In this document: one piece after another, positions 22,371 through 33,801 of the stretch
Layout of the letters: the number at the start of each line of letters is the position of its first letter
Position numbering within the stretch: the stretch's first letter is position 1
Source: Dysidea avara
Lineage: Eukaryota > Porifera > Demospongiae > Dictyoceratida > Dysideidae
DNA: 64,000 nucleotides
Direction: 5' to 3'
Assembly: GCF_963678975.1 (NCBI RefSeq)
Contig: NC_089285.1
Coordinates: 11,580,694-11,644,693, forward strand
Translations under genes and position numbers: made by a program
Notes under the pieces: generated by a model
The model's database searches: none
Seen by the model: the letters and a program-made list of their open reading frames with translations, nothing else
Told to the model about the DNA's origin: nothing

Positions 22371-23971
22371 TGTATGTCAATTTGATAATTGAACACAATC
22401 TACCTGTGGCAGTTGTAGATCACTTGGGAGCCTTTTTAAGGATGTTTTTCCTGATAGTGATATAGCCAAGAAATATGCCTGTGGGAGCACTAAAACCACA
22501 TGCATTATCAGTGGCTCTTTAGCACCACATTTTAAAACCTCTCTGATTGAGGAACTGCAGAAACAAGCTTTTTCGATTGCTATTGATGGATCTAAAGATA
22601 ATGGTCTTGAAAAGATGAACCCACTAACTGTACGTTTATATGATGGTGAAAAGAAAGTTACTACACAGCTACTTGATATGTGCCTCACTACAGGTATGTC
22701 ACCCATCAAATTTCTAGAATTTGAGTTTATACTGTAATACAGGTGCAAATGCAGGGACAGGGGCAACAATATTTCAGAAGATGGATGAGGTATTCCAGGG
22801 TCACGATATTCCATGGACTAACTGTATTGCAGCCTCAGTGGATAATACATCTGTTAATATTGGAAAGCACAACTCCATATAAACAAGAGTGAAGAGTAAA
22901 AGTTCTGCTGTGTACTTTCTTGGTTGTCCATGCCACGTAGTGCACAATGTTTGTTTGAAGGCTGCAGAAAAGTTTCTCCAGGTTAAATCATGTGCTGTGA
23001 ACTTCTTTGTGTAATACAGTTAAACTATGTAATTATGAAACTACATATTAGTTTTAAGTATGTGTAACCAACTAGATAGGACCATACAATAGTGTCCTGA
23101 TATTTTAGGTAGCCAATACAGGGGTTCCGTGCACTGCATGTGACTTTTATTATATTAGTGTTGTTTTCGTCTTAGGACTATATATATAGCTACATGTTTT
23201 CTATGTTTATGACTCAGTGTTTCAGTGTATGCAAGGCTGTTTATAGAGACATGCATATCATATATTGTGCAGGTGACCAGGTTTGATGTTGAAGAATTGA
23301 TGATAGATAATTTCTTTTTTTGGACAAGAGCTGCAAAAGAAAGAATGAATTAGCAGATTTCTGTATTTTCTGTGACGTTCAATTCCGAAAGATACTGATG
23401 AATACTAGGTGGCTAAGCCTTGAGGTGGCTATTTCACGCACCATACAACAGTATGCAGCCTTAAAATCTTACTTCCTTTCTCAAGGTATGTATAATAGCA
23501 TTTATGCTTATTTATGTGTTAAGTGTATAAATGCATGATCAGTAGTAATTTGTTACAGAATCTTCATCTGCCCGAGGTCAATGACTTGCAACAGTGTATT
23601 CTAACCCAATGTCAAAGGCTTATTTAATGTTCTATCAAGCTGTTCTGGAACTCTTTGTGCATTTCAATATGTTTTTACAAAGAGATGATCCTCTCATTCC
23701 TGTGTTACATACTGAGGTTAATGCATTTCTAAAGAAGTTGTTTACACGGTTGGTCAAAGTGGCTGTTATACAAGTAGTTAAAGATGATATTGTCAGCACT
23801 GACTATAAGCTGCAGACAATGCTTACCAGATTCTTCATCACTAGAACTAGAAGGCACATGATAAGCATCTTGTTTCTTCCCCAAAGCCTTGAAGTGTCCA
23901 TGAGCACTTTGCTGAGGTCTCTTAGCAATTCTTCAGGCTCCTTAGTCAAGTCCATCCTTCAGCACCTATGA
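22371..23971 (+). pseudogene. Decayed hAT-like transposase (DUF4371-type)
   Basis: Exons at 22371-22693, 22743-22981, 23273-23485 and 23559-23971, all with GT-AG borders. Recognisable stretches: VVDHLGSLFKDVFPDSDIAKK, FSIAIDGSKDN (candidate first catalytic Asp), YFLGCPCHVVHN, LMNTRWLSLEVAI and FVHFNMFLQRDDPLIPVLH. These follow the order of the BED/hAT-related transposase-like family. Damage: TAA after GKHNSI (about 22879), a slip in the T run at about 23313, and TGA after SSARGQ (about 23582). The C-terminal dimerisation part is replaced by unrelated sequence. hAT transposases cut and paste with 8-bp target duplications. No TIRs were found around this copy. Confidence 0.75.
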
Positions 23972-24034
23972 CACGTGCCTAACCATGTGAGTCAATTAAT
24001 GCACATTATTTACAGTCACATGATCAAATAGCAT

Positions 24035-24165
24035 GTAGGCAATTGTCCAAGCGGTAAGTAGGTAGCGCTCAGGTGATCGCCTAAGCGGTAATGAGAAGCA
24101 CTTAGGCGATCGTCTAAGAGGTAGTGAGAAGCACTTAGGCGATCCCCTAGGTGGAAGAGCGGACG
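24035..24165. repeat. Three-unit palindromic minisatellite
   Basis: Units of about 40 bp, each centred on variants of CTTAGGCGATCGTCTAAG, separated by GTAGTGAGAAG. Each unit can form its own hairpin. Confidence 0.8.
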
Positions 24166-24189
24166 CGTGACCCCTCTTGGCCACCATAG

Positions 24190-24558
24190 CAAACAGACAA
24201 TGGGGTTGAGGCTCAAAACAAATTACTTAAATATTGCTATCTACCAAGAAAGAAAAACGTCACATTGTCTAAAGTTGCAAATATAGTTTTGCACAGCTTT
24301 CTCCCTAACCATAGGAAACACTATGTTCAGCTCAACTTAAAACAATCTAGCGTATGTAGGGCATATGACAGAAGTATTGTGCTTTCTTATCTTCATGATC
24401 GACCAAGATATACCATTATGCAATGTTTAAAGAGGAACGAAGGTGAAAAATTACCTAGATGCAATGTGACATGTGTAGATTTAAATGCTGGTAAGTTTCA
24501 TGTCAAAGGTAGTGGAGAACAGTATGCAATGTTTCATTTGGATCATCTAAGGAGACAG
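24190..24558 (+). pseudogene. Exon of a SWIM/MULE-like transposase-related protein
   Basis: An open exon between acceptor CCACCATAG and donor GTATGT. It begins QTDNGVEAQNKLLKYCYLP and continues with SFLPNHRKHYVQLNLKQSS and YLHDRPRYTIMQCL. The TDNGxExQN start and the FLPxxxxKYxxLN spacing match the region before the SWIM zinc finger in animal MULE-related (CaRF-like) proteins (recollection). The expected CxCxxF...PCKH SWIM motif is not found downstream, where an unrelated GGCAAC-rich segment begins. It may be a relic of a Mutator-like element. Confidence 0.5.
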
Positions 24559-24920
24559 GTATGTTACAAATCCAATATTGGAAACTAATAGACTGCTCAG
24601 AAATTACTAAAAGTGGCAATTTCTGGCAACCAGAAGTAGCCTTTTCAGCAACTTTTGATGGCTCAAAAAGTTTGGGCAGTGGAGGAAAGATGCCAATTCT
24701 GGCTAGTTTCTATTGCGCATTTATTAGCAATTCAAAAGTTACCAAAACTGAAAGTTTCCAAAATTGGCAACTATTGTTTTGCTTTGAGCAACCACAACAA
24801 ATGGTGCTCCAAAGTTACCAAATCTGGTATTGCGGATTGCGTGACCGTTGTCACATGATTTTCTTACAGAGGCATTAGCCAATCAAATTCGCTCGTATCA
24901 CGAGATCTAGCGCGGCAAAA

Positions 24921-26583
24921 ATGTCTGAGAGCGGGACCTCTAGCGGGACTGCTGTGTCAACTGAGCCAAACAGAGTGATTGTTAATGTAGTGCACCAGGA
25001 CCACCTTTCGAACAGTGTCACTACCGTGAGTGGAGAAACAAGACCGGCTACCTCTATGAATTCGTCTGTGAGTACTCCTGTACAGGCTAATGGAATTCGT
25101 GGAAACTTACCGCCAGTTAGCAGTGGTATTGTGACACCAATTCTCTCCCAAGAAGGTTTGTCGGCATTATTACAGTCATACATCAGTAGTCAACTTTGCC
25201 AAGTCTCAAGAAACAGTCAGCCTATTTCAGTGTAGCATGTACTTCAGCAGCAGTGACACAACCAAGATTTCAACTGTCTAGTACTAGTTCCCCCGGCACA
25301 CAACTTGCAGGTGTCAATAATCCTTTGGTTACCAGCCATGTAAAATGTAGTGCTGCTACAAGTCGTAAAGTGAATTTCAATGTCAAGGTAATTAATCCAA
25401 CTAAGAAAAAAGAATTTGAAACGTATGTGCTGAGAGAGGTGTCTAAGGGTCATATTTCTACACCAACTTTACTACGTAAAGAACTCGTACAGCAGTTTGG
25501 AGAAAGCTTAGTGTCTACGGCTCAGGACTTTGCAGTTGGATATTACAGGGGTTGTTGTAAGCTGAGCACATGTTCTCCTGCAGACATTGAAGAAGTCTGG
25601 AAGTGTGCTTGTAAAGGGGAGAACATTACACTTTGGTGTAATGGACCCAAGCAGACCAGAATTGAAATTGGTTCTGACAGTGATGAAGATGTACCAAAAC
25701 AGAGAAAGAAGCAAAAGAGATGTGCATTAGATGAAAAAAACAGACGAGTAGAAAAACTTGCATCTTCTCTTCGAGAAAAGCATGGTGACACATTCACCAA
25801 GATTCAATACAGGTCGTGGGCCGAAATGGTAGATGTGGGAACTCACTAGTACGTTTGTGATGTATAATATTTATGTATACAATTGCAGTTAAACCTTCTT
25901 AATAGGACCACCTATATAGCTATGTGAGACCGTACTGTATAGCCTAAATATTTCAAGGGGAATTTTTGTGATTTTGGTGGGTACTAACAAAAATTTTATC
26001 CTTGAAATATTTAGACCTCCATAATGATAGTCTAATACATTTTGGCGATGTTTGCAATTCCATGAACTAGGTAACACTGCTCAACCTTGAAAAACGTGCC
26101 CTTTGAAATGTTTAGGCTATACAGTAAGTCTTGGCCTCAATAATGAGGTGACCTTATTGGAGGTTATCAAGCACATGTAAATTGTGTTAGGGGCTAGTAT
26201 TGTATAGTTACAAGGTGGTCTTATTGAGGTGGTCACTGAATATGGATCATTGTATATTCTATAGGTCTTTAGAAGAACCACCTGGGATACCTGCATTTTG
26301 TGGTCGTCACAAACAGTCAAGTTCTGTGCAAGCTCTAAGCAATGCAATGGCAGAAGTAGCAAAGAATTTTGCGCCAAAACCACAGAGACCATTGCCAACA
26401 AGTGATACTGATACCCCAGGGTCATCTACAGTGTCTCCTGGAAAGATTGCTAACTTGAGGGTCAGTTATCTTCAACAGCTGAAGGATTTGCATGGTCTCT
26501 ATGACTGTGGTGCTCTGATTGAGTCAGAATTCTTGGAGCAGAAAAAGCCAATATTGGAGCAGTTGACAAAGCTTAAGCCCTAG
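24921..26583 (+). CDS. Accessory protein gene of the IS630/Tc1-type element
   Basis: It starts ATG 24921 (MSESGTSSGTAVSTEP), 91 bp inside the left end. The first part is Ser/Thr-rich. A shift of one base, or an undetected splice, near 25225 is needed to continue into VNFNVKVINPTKKKEFETY, then a conserved-looking block (LREVSKGHISTPTLLRKELV, YYRGCCKLSTCSP) and a basic stretch (PKQRKKQKR). After an intron of about 410 bp (roughly 25850-26264) the last exon contains SLEEPPGIPAFCG and ends with a helical segment, LRVSYLQQLKDLHGLYDCGA ... EFLEQKKPILEQL. The tail pattern (xLRxxYxxQLxxLHxLxxxG) is one I associate with transposon accessory proteins. A DNA-binding or complex-forming role is inference. 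Confidence 0.6.
25850..26264. mobile_element. Decayed MITE fragments in the accessory-gene intron
   Basis: AAATATTTCAAGGGGAATTT (about 25947) and CTTGAAATATTTAGA (about 26000) are inverted. AATAGGACCACC and GGTGGTCTTATTG also pair. These look like remnants of one or two short TIR elements. A related GGTCTCAATAACAAGGTAG piece lies at 1530-1550. Confidence 0.4.
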
Positions 26584-26663
26584 TGCTTTCTGCCAACAAA
26601 AACATTTTACACATGATTTTAAACTTTGAAATTGTTTTGTTAGTGTGTCACAGTATGTACTGG

Positions 26664-27611
26664 CTACTTGTACCCTGAGTATGTTATGTATTTTCTACAA
26701 TTCTCAACTGATACAGACTGGAATGCCATCAGTAGCATGGTGGGTATGGAGAGTGATGTATCCACTAGCAAATCGTTGGCCTGCATTTACTGTTTCACCT
26801 CACCAAAGACACATTCTATGGGGTTATAGTCTGGTGAGTATGGTGGGAGAAATCTAACCAAAGCTCCAATGCTACAAATGGCATCAACAACATCATCGGC
26901 ATGATGAATTGATGCATTATCCATCACCAACATGGAATTTACGCTTCTTTCATCAAAAGGTCTAAGGATAGGCAGCAATTGCGTATATATGAAATCCAGA
27001 AAAACATCACCATTTACTGTTCCCTCTGTAATGTACACGTCCTGAATACCTTCCATACCTCTCAGCTGCAGCTGGTAGTCTTGTGGTGGTAGTCCTCTAA
27101 TCCCATATCCAAAGTAACGAAGTGTACTTCTCCTGTCACACCCAGTTTCATCAATCCATACTATTGTTGAAGGGTCAAATGCTGACATCTCAGCCACGTA
27201 TTCAACACGTTTCACTTCTGATTGCTGCAATGCAATGTGAGTAATCCGTTGACGACTCAAACCCAGCTTTCTAATTGTACGACATATAGTTGATACATCC
27301 ACTACAATTCCACGCACTCTCTGCAACTCTGCCTGTAGCTCCCTCAGGTACATCCCAGGATGGCACGAAATCAGCTCAAGTACTAATAGCTGATCATCAT
27401 CACTTAACTTGCAATAACAACCATTATGCCTTTCAAATGGATGGACATGCCCTGTTACAAGAAATCTCTCAGCATACCGATGGACAGTTCTATCGCTGAC
27501 AAATAGCATACGCGCTACTTCATCAACAGGCTTGCCAACATGACGTGTTGCCAAACGATTTGCCACCTCAAGTCTACTGAATAGGATACAGGCATGAGTA
27601 ACTGCTTGCAT
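26664..27611 (-). pseudogene. IS630/Tc1-mariner DD34E transposase, one in-frame stop
   Basis: It starts ATG 27611. Order of parts: N-terminal helix-turn-helix (GKPVDEVARMLFVSDRTVHRY), a second HTH (RVRGIVVDVSTICRTIRKLG), then the catalytic triad: Asp in IVWIDETGCD, Asp in MLVMDNASIHHADD, and Glu in PPYSPDYNPIE, 34 residues after the second Asp. TAA at 26787-26789 (after FGEVKQ) interrupts the frame. The same frame continues to a natural C-terminus ending ENCRKYITYSGYK at 26664, so the stop looks like a single nonsense change removing about 40 residues. The enzyme cuts and pastes at TA. Its 3' end faces the accessory gene. Confidence 0.88.
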
Positions 27612-28237
27612 GAATCAGCCAACTTATAATTTTAAACTCAGTCTATAATGGCTTTCGATTGGTTACTTTTCATGTGATATCATTGACCTAAAAAACTTAT
27701 TGACAACAGTCACGCAATCCGCGATAGTAATTGTATTTTTACTTATAAAGAATGATAAAATCATTGATTGTGGGATTTAGTTTGCCAAAAGTTACCAGAA
27801 GTGGCAACTTTGTAGTGCTGAGAAATTAGTGAGCAGTTCAAAATTTGCCAAACTTGGCAACTTTTGGTTGCCAGAAATTACCATTTTAGGCAATTTAGCT
27901 ATTTCTGGCAACTAAACATATCACTTATGCAATGCAAAGTTGGAAGTTTTTGCGACCAAATTGGCAAGTTCTTAACTAAACAATTATCGTAGCCATTAGA
28001 CACTTTTTCAAGCTGCACAAAAGTTGTCAAAACTGAAACTGTTCTAAAATTGGAATTGTCTGTGTTGCTTTGAACAACAACTAGATGGTGCTTAAGTATT
28101 ATCCTACTTTAATTATATGCAATAAATGGGTTGATTTAGTAAATGCAAGTTAATCAGCTTCTGCAATGTAGAAGATTTGAAGTTAAGATTGTCCATATCA
28201 CATCTGCTTCTTAATGACCTTTTACACCTACGCTTGG

Positions 28238-28686
28238 TAGTGGTGTGCGATATCAGGATTTTAATTTCGATATGTTATCGATACGATATGGGGTAAATAT
28301 CGAAATTTCGATACAATTTTCGATAATTTTTAATTGTGTGGGTGGAATAATTGCGTGGGCGTCCGATATTTATAAATGTGCTTGAAATACAATTTACACA
28401 CAAACTATTGCATAAAACTAATAATAAGCCTAGAAAACTGGTAGACAAGTTTTTAAAGTGGCTAGATAGTACAGAACCAACCTTCATTTCTAGCGTGATT
28501 GCACAATCACACACTAAATGCTGTAGATTTATCGAAATATTCTTCGATATTTCGATAATTATCGCAAAATATTACCTTTTCGATAAATATCGAAATCTGC
28601 TAAAGCAGTATCGAAAATCGATACGATAACGATATCGACAAAATTATCGTGAAATCGATATTTTTTCGATATATCGCACATCACTA
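28238..28686. mobile_element. 449-bp hAT-type MITE rich in TATCGAT
   Basis: The termini TAGTGGTGTGCGATAT and ATATCGCACATCACTA are inverted. An exact 8-bp duplication, ACGCTTGG, flanks it (28230-28237 and 28687-28694), as for hAT elements. Both arms are dense in CGATA/TATCG motifs. No coding capacity. It lies directly 3' of an acidic minus-strand exon. Confidence 0.92.
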
Positions 28687-28694
28687 ACGCTTGG

Positions 28695-28902
28695 CCAAGG
28701 GTGTAATTCCTTGCATCGTCGGTTGTTGTTTTCTTAACAATTTCATCAACCTCCACTTCATTATCTGATGACATGGAAGATATAGAGGCCTCTATGTGTT
28801 CTCTTCTCTCCCACTCTTCTTCAACTTCCTCCTCATCATGACTTGGCACTTCCACAGAATTGCCATTGGAGCTACCAATTCGATTGCCATAGCCATCAAG
28901 TT
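28695..28902 (-). CDS. Acidic exon of an unrecognised minus-strand gene
   Basis: Open after a plausible acceptor (TATATAAAAG). It encodes GNRIGSSNGNS, then SHDEEEVEEEWERREHIEA and EVEVDEIVKKTTTDDARNY. The strong acidic bias and clean frame suggest a genuine exon. Its 3' end abuts the MITE target duplication, so the original splice donor or following exon is uncertain. No upstream exons were identified. Confidence 0.4.
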
Positions 28903-29197
28903 GTGCTTTTATATAATAAAAATATAATTGTTCGGTTATTCGTAGAATTTAACTGCTTAAAATATGAGTGTGATCAACAAGCTACCGATGAAATGTACAT
29001 ATCTTATTTACTTGGTTAGATGCCTCACCTTCAATAGGAGCTGCACTTGAGTGGTTACATAATCAATTTAAAAAACTTAAACGTTTTATGAGTGGCGGTA
29101 GATTTTGAATAATCGCCACATCAATTTGACAACTCAGGTAGCGAACACTGTGGCATTTAACCACATAAATATGGAACTTATTTTAAGGGATAACTGT

Positions 29198-29460
29198 ATC
29201 TAATCCAAAACAGCCAAGCTGTAAAAAAAGAGTGCGGCCCTCAGAAAGGCTATGGCACAAAATCCACCTGAATTGTCGTTATTAAATTTTTTACCATTAA
29301 CCTACCATCACGGCCATTTCTTGGCCGCCACCTTGGATTTCATCTTTTTCACCATAGCCTTTCTGAGGGCTGCACTCTTTTTTTACAGCTTGGCTGTTTT
29401 GGATTAAATTTCACTTCTTTTTGTATTTGTATACCCCAAAGCCGGCCATGGGGATTTTTA
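29198..29460. mobile_element. Foldback element, copy 2 (partly deleted)
   Basis: Same ends as copy 1 (ATCTAATCCAAAACAGCCAA and its inverse), but most of the left arm is missing, so the hairpin is shorter. The AAAGCCGGCC palindrome half lies outside at 29438-29447. It is immediately followed by the third minisatellite-bearing copy. Confidence 0.8.
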
Positions 29461-29464
29461 AGCC

Positions 29465-29830
29465 TATACATGGTGGTTTCTTTGTAGCTGAACTCTCTAC
29501 AAAGTGACTTCATCTAGCTGAACTCTCTACAGGGTGATCTTTTTGTAAACTCTCTACAGGGTGATCTTTTTGTAAACTCTCTACAGGGTGATATGTTTGC
29601 AGTTGAACTCTCTACATGATGGTTTCTTTGTAGCTAAACTATCTGCAGGGTGATTTGTTTGTAGCTAAACTCTCTACAGGGTGATTTGTTTGTAGCTGAA
29701 ATCTCTACAGGATGGTTGCTTTGTAGCTGAACTCTCTGCAAGGTGACTTGCTTGTAGCTGAACTGTCTACAATATTAACTGGTTGCTGCTGGACTCCCTA
29801 CAGCATGACTTGCAATGTAATAGAGGAGTA
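29465..29830. repeat. Short ~31-bp minisatellite array, copy C
   Basis: About ten units of the same TAGCTGAACTCTCTACAGGG type as 3296-7740, with two short units (TTTTTGTAAACTCTCTACAG). It runs into the family flank GAGTATCTCGATCTTTCATT at 29876. Confidence 0.9.
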
Positions 29831-29903
29831 AGTCATAAACTAGGTGAATGCTGTATTAGGGTGACTGTTCTATTAGAGTATCTCGATCTTTCATTTGCTA
29901 CAC

Positions 29904-32382
29904 CATAGATAATATAATTATTCTACGTACCCGGGATTGGCGTCCAAGCCAATCAACGCCAATCAACACCTGCACTCCGTGTTGTAAAGTAATAATCGGA
30001 ATTTTGTTACATTTCTGTATTTGTATCAGAAATGGTGAGTCCGTGTCTCCAAAAAAAAAAAAAAATCTATGCTTCAACGCTGTCAATGACACTCACAAGG
30101 GAGGGGACCGGGAAGTTATGTCATTCTCACGGGTGGTTACACCACTTCTGTTTTCTGTGCAAGCTTCTTCATACACGACAGAACTGAGCCTCTTTAGCTC
30201 TATGATATAGCTATTCGGTCTATGTCCTCGTTTCTGTCCCGGGCTGCAGCCATAGATAACAGCTATACATATTCTTCATACTATCATTACATGAGCTGGC
30301 TTGCAGGTGGCCAGCCAGACAGCTTTTAGCTGCATATATCACCCCTATTGGCTAGGATTGTTTTTAACTTTATGCTATACTGTGTGTATGTTTCATGAAT
30401 TACCTTGTTTAGGAGCCATCTCAGTGAAACAGGATGAAGATTTGTTAGGTAAGAGTGTACAAATGGCCGTCACTGCCAGGCTACATAAGGAAGTCGACAG
30501 AAGTTAACATGATGTGGTAAAAATGAAAATGTTGTGTACAATTTTGTTCAGTAGGAAGTTGTAAGATATGCTATAACAAGTGCATGGTTGTCTGGAGTCT
30601 CTAGGCTGAAATAATTAGTGAGATCTGTATGCAAATTTGGATGAAGACGTGTATAGCTAATCACAGATAATATATTCTACTATCTATGAGTTAATTCTGT
30701 TGACCAATTGTATCTGCCAACTTTGAACAGCCTCACAAGATTGTGAAAAAAATTCTTAACTCTGAGGGGTTTCACAAAAGCATGGACATGATGGAGAAAT
30801 TATTTTCCAAGCACTGCGGCAAGAAAGCTCATATGAAGACTTACCAACCATGTCTACCACATACTCCAGGCAGCAGTGTAATTAACTATTCAGTTTAATT
30901 TTGTATATTGATCTGTAGCTATACAGTCCTGTAAAGTATAAATAAATCAGTGATGTATACTGTAATCCACAAATACAATAAAAACACAGTTGTTGTAATT
31001 CTGAACAAAGACAATGACAGAGAAAAGAAACTGGTAATAGAAACAGCATCTTTTAGGAACTTGGGAATACCAGACACAATTAAGAAGCTTCTTTGGATAT
31101 TTTCATAATTCTTGAAACCGCACTGCCAAAGCTTTATAATTATGCCCTCCTCTTTGTTTCATTACTGGTTACCTAAAAGGTCAACATAATGAACAAGTAA
31201 TTACAACTATGGAACAATTTCACCTAAGGATTTCACACGGTTCTCAGCCTTAAACAGCCTGCCAATACTGAGCCATGAATGTATCATGGACTCAATTACA
31301 CCAAAACACATAGAAATGAATGGATATAAGCAATAGCACAAATGCAACTTCTACATTCGTTCCTAGATATCTCAGAAATATGGTACTGCTCAGGCCCCCA
31401 AAATAGCCTCATGGATGTAAAATCCTATGGAGAGCGTTGTGACTATCTCTTCGTGAATAAATTATAATCCTAGGTTGTGTAAGTTCCCACACCTGTCACC
31501 ATCAGACATGGGGCCAAGTACATGAGTACTTATACTTAAGTACACTTAAGTACAGATTTGAAAGTACTTGTACTTTACTTAAATACTTTCTTAAATTCCC
31601 CAATGTACTTGTACTTATACTCAAGTACTTTGCTAAGTACTTGTATGTACTTGAGTACTTAAAGTACTTGTAAGTACTGCAAACATTGTACATAGTTTGT
31701 ATACAGTGGGTGTACAATGAGAATATCAAAATTGTATGAAGGTGCAGTTTACAACTTCTTGCGATTCTTCTACTGCCTTCCCCAACCTTACTGTGTATCA
31801 TGTTGCCACGATTAACGATGTCGCCAACGCTGTTGTTCAAGTCGAGTGCGTTTTAAGAGTTTAAGAGAGCTAGGCACACTTACATACTACAATACATTGA
31901 ATACAGCATATATTTTACTACAGCAAAATGTACTTGTACTTTACTTAAGTACTTCCAGTATGTACTTGTACTTTAATTAAGTACTCTCTTGATTGCTGCT
32001 GGAGTACTTGTACTTGTACTTGGAAAATTCAAAAGTACTTGTACTTTACTTAAGTACTTTTAAATGTACTTGGCCCCATGTCTGGTCACCATAGCGCAAA
32101 AACAGTGTAATGACGGTTTAAACCAAACACAGCATCACGCTAGCCTTTATCACGGACTCAGACCCGACTATAAACAGCATACCTAGCAGTGAGCAATGTA
32201 AATATGAAGATTAGTAGCTTTCTTCCCTTTCTTGCAAGTCATCAGAACAGAATCGCTCGCCATCACGGCATCTTAGCACTTCAAAGGATGAGGTGTTAAC
32301 GAGGCAATGCTAACAGCACAACAAGCATCAAAGGCGCTCAAGTCGGTCGCCAATCCCGGGTATGTAGAATATACTATCTATG
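29904..32382. mobile_element. 2.48-kb TIR element inside copy C, 7-bp target duplication
   Basis: Ends CATAGATAATATAATTATTC... and its inverse ...ACTATCTATG share about 35 bp, including TACCCGGGATTGGCG. An exact GCTACAC duplication flanks it (29897-29903, 32383-32389). The flanks rejoin to the sequence seen uninterrupted in copy A (TTTGCTACACGGAGTTGG), which confirms insertion. The 7-bp duplication and CA ends suggest a P-element-like or atypical hAT origin (inference). Possible exon remnants inside (for example HKIVKKILNSEGFHKSMDMM at about 30735-30800) are not identified. It contains a nested hAT element. Confidence 0.88.
31503..32084. mobile_element. 582-bp hAT-type element, AAGTACTT-rich, nested
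   Basis: Ends CAGACATGGGGCCAAGTACA and its perfect inverse. Exact 8-bp duplication GTCACCAT (31495-31502, 32085-32092). Both halves are packed with AAGTACTT/TACTTAAGTA motifs. A unique middle (31690-31890) has no supported gene. Confidence 0.94.
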
Positions 32383-32880
32383 GCTACACATAGTTGGCTT
32401 TGGAATCATAACTCAGTGGTTTACAATCCGATTGTTCTGTACTACTGCAAGGACTTTCTACGATGACTATTCCAGCTACATGCCAATTTTCAGCTCACTG
32501 CTTTAAGTGGTTTGCCTGGTAGGCATGAAAATTATAGGTATTTTTATTCACGAATCTTGATCGCGCAATTGTTATACACCTTCGGTTTCATAAAGACGAA
32601 GAATAAGAAGAAAAACAAAGAAATAAAAACGAAATTTTGGGAACTCATATCTCGGAAATGGCTAATAAGGTGATTTTCTTCAAATTTCGTATGCGGGTGG
32701 CCTACCTGGCGAAACTATCAGGTTTGGTTATTACAGCAAAGAAACAATGGCAAAAATTTTAATTATGACAATTCAGGTAAATTTGTGTTGCCTTCTTCAA
32801 GTTTCACTAGGATTTGATACCAAATTCACCTGAATTTTCTTTTGCTATTACCCTACTATCACACTTCTTTGTAACTGAAC
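32383..32880 (+). mobile_element. Continuation of repeat-bearing family copy C
   Basis: It resumes the flank TTGGCTTTGGAATCATAACTC, GTTTGCCTGGTAGGCATG and CGCGCAATTGTTATACACC, matching copies A and B, then diverges. A small CAATTCAGGTAAATTTG / CAAATTCACCTGAATT inverted pair (about 32770-32838) resembles the centre of the foldback elements. Confidence 0.65.
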
Positions 32881-33038
32881 TTTACAGGGGGACAAGTGAG
32901 AAGATGACACGTATTGATCAGTGTACAGTGGAAATTCAAGTGAACAGTATCTTGATCTGATGGAGAATTGCACCATATACTGTTCTTTAATATAAGTATA
33001 TATTAGATTCAAATATTAATGTTAATTAAGCATGTATA

Positions 33039-33264
33039 TGTGACCGAATCTGCGAAAAGGGTCTTTATAGCCCTTCCAGTTGCATGTACTTGGCAATTCA
33101 TAACTTCACTTGTGAGTACGGTACCAGCCTAAAATTTGGTAACTTTACACTCCTATCATAGCATTATTCCTGGATGCAATTTTAAGACAACAAGGTAAAC
33201 ATTATGGCATCAAACTTGGAAATTTGGAAAGGCTATAAGACCCCTTTTCACAGATCTGGTCACA
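33039..33264. mobile_element. 226-bp MITE
   Basis: Inverted ends of about 40 bp: TGTGACCGAATCTGCGAAAA on the left and its counterpart TTTTCACAGATCTGGTCACA on the right. Flanked by TATA (33035-33038 and 33265-33268), compatible with a TA or TATA target. Confidence 0.8.
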
Positions 33265-33792
33265 TATAATAATGGTTGTATGAGTGACACCGACGTTTTG
33301 TCAGCCAACATCATGAATAACAGTATTAATCAACCACAAGATATAAATTGCCAGAGTTTCATTTTTATGTAGTACAAGTACTTTTACAAGACAGTGAGTT
33401 GTTGAACAATGCAGTGATAAACTCTGAATAGCTTGTTTGGATGATTTGATGAGTTCAAATCCAATTTTGTCTTTTCAGGTATTTGGCCTTTTTGCAGTTT
33501 CCTTTTTGTAATAACAAATTAACTTAGTTACTCTCAACCTTCTACACAGTTATTGATAACTAGCTAGCTAGTTGTATTGACAAATTTAATACAGGCGTCA
33601 CACTCTTTGTGGTTGTGGGTGACGATGAGTACTCTCCGCTGTTGTAGTTTACTCCTGATTAGTAGCATGACAACTAGAACTCGTTAGCTTGTCCTCTCTG
33701 ACTCAATCAATTAATTATTCTGAGAGTTACCGAAGAGAGCAAAATAGTTGCCGATCATGTGGCTTATTTATTCAGTAGCTGAATATATCCCT
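33265..33792. other. No supported feature
   Basis: AT-rich sequence between two MITEs. No splice-consistent frame or repeat was seen. Confidence 0.4.
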
Positions 33793-33801
33793 GTCCTGCA
33801 T

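Larger units (their letters stand above)
24830..27724. mobile_element. IS630/Tc1-type transposon with two convergent genes
   Basis: The ends are inverted 24-bp repeats, TTGCGGATTGCGTGACCG... on the left and the TCGCGGATTGCGTGACTG version on the right, each bordered by TA (24828-24829 and 27725-27726). That is the target duplication of this superfamily. It contains a DD34E transposase on the minus strand and a spliced unknown gene on the plus strand. Flanks on both sides share a diverged GGCAAC-rich segment (24600-24827, 27780-28090), so it landed in an older repeat. Confidence 0.88.

Noticed and set aside
31502-31840. Tyr/Ser-rich minus-strand frame
   Set aside because: It lies in the AAGTACTT-rich arm of the nested hAT element and reflects that repeat.
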